Shown piece by piece: positions 59,960 through 64,000 of a stretch of 64,000 bases of DNA; position 1 is the stretch's first letter, and every line of letters begins with the position of its first letter. The stretch spans positions 44,939,392 to 45,003,391 of the forward strand of contig CM033732.1 of NCBI GenBank assembly GCA_019671005.1. The letters run 5' to 3'. The notes under the pieces are model-generated. The model saw only the letters and a program-made list of their open reading frames with translations. It was not told the origin of the DNA and made no database searches. A program made the position numbers and the translations under genes. This stretch comes from Hibiscus mutabilis. Taxonomy: Eukaryota > Streptophyta > Magnoliopsida > Malvales > Malvaceae.

Positions 59960-60205
59960 TGTAGAAAATAGGGTTAGAGAAGTTTTTCTACTCTTGTTAT
60001 TTCGATTTACAGAAAATAAAGTCTACTTATAGACTTTTACAAGGAGTTTTACATTGAGTAGAATACTCTCGGCTAAGACTCTTATCCCTTACATGGATAG
60101 AGTTAGACTCCAACTAAACTACTTAGTTAGGATAGACTTACAACTCTTCTAAACTACTTAGTTAGAATTGACTTACAACTCTTATTATTTACATATTAAC
60201 CTACA
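59960..60205 (-). repeat. 3' LTR of copia element 2
   Basis: The minus strand starts TGTAGGTTAATATG at 60205 and ends CCTATTTTCTACA at 59960. A unit of about 40 bases containing ACTACTTAGTTAG and GACTTACAACTCTT is tandemly repeated, as in the LTR of copia element 1. The polypurine tract GAGGGGGAG lies at 60214-60206. Confidence 0.88.
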
Positions 60206-60212
60206 CTCCCCC

Positions 60213-61460
60213 TCAAACTGGTGTGTATATGTTATGTACACCCAGTTTGGATGACATTTCTTCAAAGCTCACTCTTGGAAGTGCTTTGGTGAAAATATCG
60301 GCTAGCTGGTCTTTAGTAGGAATATAGTGAAGTTTTACAACTCTGTTGTTGACCTTCTCATAGATGAAGTGTCTATCAATCTCAATGTGTTTGGTCATGT
60401 CGTGTTTGTTTCGATTTCTAGCAATGCTCATTGCCGATCGGGTCGTCACTATAAACTTCAAATTCCGCCTTTCCATCCAACTCTAACTCCATGAGAAGTT
60501 TCTTGATCCACATTCCTTCACATATCCCTAGAGCCAAAGGCTCATTCGCTCGTCAAGACTACTACTTAGAAACCACGACTTGCTTCTTGCTTCTCCAGTG
60601 ACCAAATTTCCCCATAAATATGTGCAATAGCCACTAACAGATCTTCTATCATCGGTTCTCCCGCCTGACTTGAACTGTAGACCTTTATTGTCCTATCCCG
60701 ATGTTTCTTGAAAAGTAGTCCAGATCCAAGTGTAAATTTCAAGTATCTCGAATTCTATTGATTGCATCCATGTGCTCTTCTCGAGGGTCACTCATATGTT
60801 GACTAGCTATGCTCACCGAGTATGCAATATCGGGCCTGGTAAGTGAGAGATAGATTAGTTTCCCAACTAGTCTCGATACGATTCTTTATTCACTTTGGAT
60901 TCCCATTTCACCTTTATGAACTTTAAACCTGGTTCCATTGGAGTTTGGTTGTCTACTTCCAAGCATCCCAGTTTCTATAAGTAGATCTAGGATGTACTTT
61001 CTTTGGTTTATAACAATCCCCTCTTTCGATCTTGCTACTTCCATTCCTAAGAAGTACCTAAGGCTTCCCAAATCCTTAGTCTCGAACTCCTTAGCTAGAA
61101 ACAGTTTTTAGCACTTCTATTTCTTCAAGATATCCCCTGTAATGATCATATCATCAACATAGACAATTAGAAGTGTCTTCTTACCATCTAGAGCAACCTT
61201 TCAAACAATGTATGGTCCGCCTGACTGCTTGTACCCATTTTGAACCATAGCCTTAGCAAATTTGTCAAACCATGCTCTAGGGGATTGCTTTAATCCGTAC
61301 AAAGATTTATTGAGTTTGCACACTGTCCTCCTCTTCGTGGTCTTTTCCTCCAAAACTCGTGGAACCTCCATGTATACTTCTTCCTCCAAGCTTCCATTGA
61401 GGAAAGCATTTTTGATGTCCAATTGGTGTAACTTCGGTCCTTGTTAACAGCCATCGATAA
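60213..61460 (-). pseudogene. Copia reverse transcriptase and RNase H, frameshifted
   Basis: RT pieces at 61422-61201 (MDIKNAFLNGSLEEEVYMEV, LNKSLYGLKQSPRAWFDKF), the catalytic YVDD at 61161-61150, and 61071-60886 (GSLRYFLGMEVARSKEGIVI). The RNase H end is at 60476-60213 with HIEIDRHFIYEKV and DQLADIFTKALPR. Frame changes separate the pieces. Confidence 0.87.
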
Positions 61461-61933
61461 TAACACTGATGGTATTCAATTTAGCTCTTTGGGGCAAAGG
61501 TTTCTTGATAATCTACTCCATAGGATTGAGTAAACCCTTTAGCCACTAGCCTTGCTTTGTACCTCTCAATGCTCCCATCCGAGTGATGTTATTTGTGAAT
61601 ACCCATTTACACCCAATGACCTTTTTCCCTTCTCGTAACTCGGTCAAACACCAAGTATTATTCTTCTAGAGTGCTTTGACCTCTTCTTCAACAAATGACC
61701 TTCCTCCATTCAGACTTTCGAATGCCTCTTCTACTGTCTTGGGATCTTCACACTATCAATGCCGGGTTGTAAAGGCTTTGAAACCAGATAATAACTTCCC
61801 ATAGGCAACAAATTTATTGATAGGATGAACAACACATTTCCTTACCCCTTTTCTAATAGCAATAGGAAAGTCATCTAAGTTCTGAGAGAATCTTGTGGAA
61901 TAATATTACCTCCTGTCTCAATAGCATCGTAAC
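61461..61933 (-). other. Decayed RT N-terminal part of copia element 2
   Basis: Contains out-of-frame traces of the RT start (for example AKGFTQSYGVDYQETF near 61550-61490 and GNKWVF-like sequence near 61610). Too many stops to define a protein. Confidence 0.5.
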
Positions 61934-63335
61934 TCAAAACTGGGTTCTGGCAAGTGCTAGGTGACCAACATCTTCAGTTTGATTTCTTTTCCTCCTTGTA
62001 TAGACATTGAGTTGTTTCTCGGTGGTTGTGGAGTCACAGAGTGTGATATAGTTGAGTGTAGGAGGAGGTGTTGTATAGGGACCTGGAGAGTTTAGACTGT
62101 GGAGAAGGTGTATTGGGTGTGGAGAAGTTGTGTCTACTGAGGTTAGGGACAATGATTTCAATGATATCCAAGGCAGGCTCGGGAAGGATAGGCATATGAA
62201 TAAAGGATGTATGGATCGAGATTCTTTAGGTCTCTCCCCCAATGTCGCCCGCAAAGTAAGGTTGATTTTCAAAAAATGTAACATCAAAGGAAATATAGGT
62301 TTTCCTATTAGTGGGGCAAGATAACATTTGTAACCCTTCCGACTCGAGGAGTAGCCTATAAATACACACTTTAATGATTTAGGATCCGATTTACTACGAT
62401 TGTTGTTGTGCACATGAATAAAAGATGTGCATCCAAAGACTCAAGAGGAAGAGCTGAGGACAATGGTTTAAAGTGTGGAAAATGTTGAAACAGAACTTCA
62501 GTGGGTATTTTGAATCCTAGAGTCTTGCTAGGCATCCTATTGATAAGGTAGGTTGCAGTAAGAAGAGCTTCCCCCCAAAGATATTTAGGTGCATTAGCTG
62601 AAAACAAAAGGGACCTAGTTACTTCCATTAGATGTCTATTCTTCCTCTCAGCCACTCCATTTTGTTGAGGGGTATTGTCACATGAGGTGAGATGAACAAT
62701 TCCCTTTTCTCGAAAGAAACACCTAATAGACTTGCTAAGATATTCACTCTCATTATCACTCCTAACCACTTTGATATTTCTATCGAACTGTGTTTCTATC
62801 ATTTGATAAAAAGTTCTAAAAATTACTTCAACCTCAGACTTTTCTCTCATTAAATATGTCCAAGTGGTTCTAGAGAAATCATCAATGAAAGACACAAACC
62901 ACCTAGACCTTAAATGTTTCGAACTTTAGAAGGGCCCCAAATCACTGTGTATAATAGCAAATGGTGAAGTAGGTTTAAAAGGAGAAGAAACATATGGTTT
63001 TTTGGTATGTTTTGCCATCTGACATACTTCACAAGTAAAAGAAGAGGGATTTTTATTGATAAAGAGATTTGGAAACAACTTTGCAAGGTAATAAAAACTG
63101 GGATGTCCTAATCTAAGATGCCGAGCATAATATTATCTCGAACCTAAGCTTGTGGATGAAATCGATGTTTGAAGGCAACTGGGAATGAAGGAGTTTCGTA
63201 GGATATTCCATCAAGGATATATAAGCCATTAGATAGCCTAGCACCGCCAATCACCATCTTGAGCCCTGTGCTGAAAAATACATCCATCACCCCAAAATTA
63301 GCATTACGGTGAATATCCTTAATCAACTTGCTCAC
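61934..63335 (-). pseudogene. Copia integrase with GAG-pre-integrase
   Basis: 63335-63144 reads FSTGLKMVIGGARLSNGLYI (GAG-pre-integrase). The zinc region follows out of frame, including CEVCQMAKH near 63030-63000. The core continues with the first Asp in IHSD-GP near 62930, then DDFSRTTWTYLM, the second Asp in VVRSDNESEYL and Glu in NGVAERKNRHLMEV. YLINRMPSKTLGFKIP follows, and the C-terminal linker runs to 61934. It is broken by at least three frame changes. Confidence 0.85.
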
Positions 63336-64000
63336 CGATAATAAATTACAAAGCTAATTTAGGAACATAAAGTACATCGATAATACTATATGTTTGCTTA
63401 ATTCAATAGAGCCACTCCCTTTAATGTTGAGAGGGAACCATCTGCTATCTTGATCGAGGAGGAGATCTGTGATGGCTATACTTTTCGAACAGACTCATAT
63501 TTCGTCATATGGTCGAGGCACCGAATCTACTATCCAATGTAAGGTATTAATTGTTGCTAAGCAAGAAATTCTACCTTCGGATGTTGTTAAGGCGATAGTA
63601 TGAGTTTTAGACGATAGTTAGTGAATATTTGTTGAAGTTCGCAATCATCGTTTGTAATCAAGTCTTTGGAAAGATGTTCGTAGATGCAACATTTGCTTCC
63701 TTTCAAACTGGATTTAGAGGGTTTCAGTCTCTTGGTTTTCCATGTAGCTTCAAAGATTGCTCCATCAAATGTCCAGCCTTTTTACGTTGTTCACACCATG
63801 GTCTCCCCTCCTTTGTTTATTCCCGTGATTAGAGTTTGTAATTAGTGCCAAGCATCATGCATTTGAGTTTGGTACCATCAAGGAGAGTCCGCTTTCTTCT
63901 CTCCTAATCTCGTAAAAAGGCCCCGAGCCAATGGTAGAGGTTTAGTAGCCAAAATTCTGCTCCTTGCCCCATCAAACTCACCATTAAGTCCAGAAAGAAA
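63336..64000 (-). pseudogene. Copia protease and gag zinc-knuckle region, decayed
   Basis: Near 63545-63520 the minus strand reads WIVDS followed by a 1-base loss before the expected G of the protease DSG. Near 63810-63730 it reads RPWCEQRKKAGHLMEQSLKLHGKP, a decayed CCHC knuckle followed by the LHGKP block typical of plant copia Gag. Further gag lies past the window edge. Confidence 0.65.

Larger units (their letters stand above)
59955..64000 (-). mobile_element. Ty1/copia retrotransposon upstream of the visible SEC5 exons, right end outside window
   Basis: A minus-strand element beginning with its 3' LTR at 59960 and continuing past 64000. Gag, protease, GAG-pre-integrase, integrase, RT and RNase H are all traceable but frameshifted. 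The RNase H end (HIEIDRHFIYEKVNN ... HNIYTPV), the polypurine tract and the LTR termini are very similar to the element inside ATR, so both belong to one lineage. The base run before the LTR is GACAC (59955-59959), the expected target duplication; its partner is outside the window. The orientation is the same as SEC5. Confidence 0.9.

Overview
The window is plant nuclear DNA from a dicot. It is AT-rich and intron-bearing, its genes use GT-AG splicing, and they encode plant-type proteins (ATR kinase, exocyst subunit SEC5, a G-type lectin receptor kinase). The repeat content, with large Ty3/gypsy LTRs of the TGTAACACCCC and TGTAGCGATG types, would fit Malvaceae such as cotton, but the species is an inference. 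Most of the sequence is transposable elements in various states of decay.

Layout. 1-10214: a minus-strand Athila/Tat-like gypsy element with one LTR (8601-10214), a tRNA-Asp-type primer site, broken gag-pol and an extra transposon-associated ORF; its other LTR lies left of the window. 10215-12440: repeats, including two tRNA-derived SINE-like units and an inverted-repeat element. 12564-28410: a complete-length ATR gene copy on the plus strand, about 15 exons, carrying many frameshifts and nonsense codons. A gag-deleted Ty1/copia element with an exact 5-bp target duplication sits in its fourth intron (13965-17625). 28411-34140: telomere-motif inverted repeats, a 2.9-kb solo LTR with a perfect target duplication, and a non-autonomous hAT element with an 8-bp target duplication. 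34413-36744: a minus-strand G-type lectin receptor kinase broken by one frameshift. 37454-44881: a gypsy element that has gag but no pol (TR-GAG-like), with a tandem array of about 101-bp units and a truncated far LTR. 45669-48592: a second solo LTR. 48593-53144: AT-rich DNA with a pentanucleotide microsatellite and a short LINE tail inserted in the centre of an inverted repeat. 53145-59746: the last 14 visible exons of SEC5 on the minus strand, all in frame. 59960-64000: a second copia element of the same lineage as the one in ATR, lying upstream of these SEC5 exons in the same orientation as the gene.

Genes. Only SEC5 looks functional over the part visible. ATR and the lectin kinase look like pseudogenes or damaged alleles. 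SEC5's exons are clean while ATR in the same window has about ten lesions, so the ATR damage is unlikely to be general sequencing error. I found no RNA polymerase III tRNA gene, rRNA gene or CRISPR array, and no clearly unknown multi-gene system. The most noteworthy items are the decaying ATR copy, the pol-less gypsy element with its minisatellite, and the precise nested insertions.
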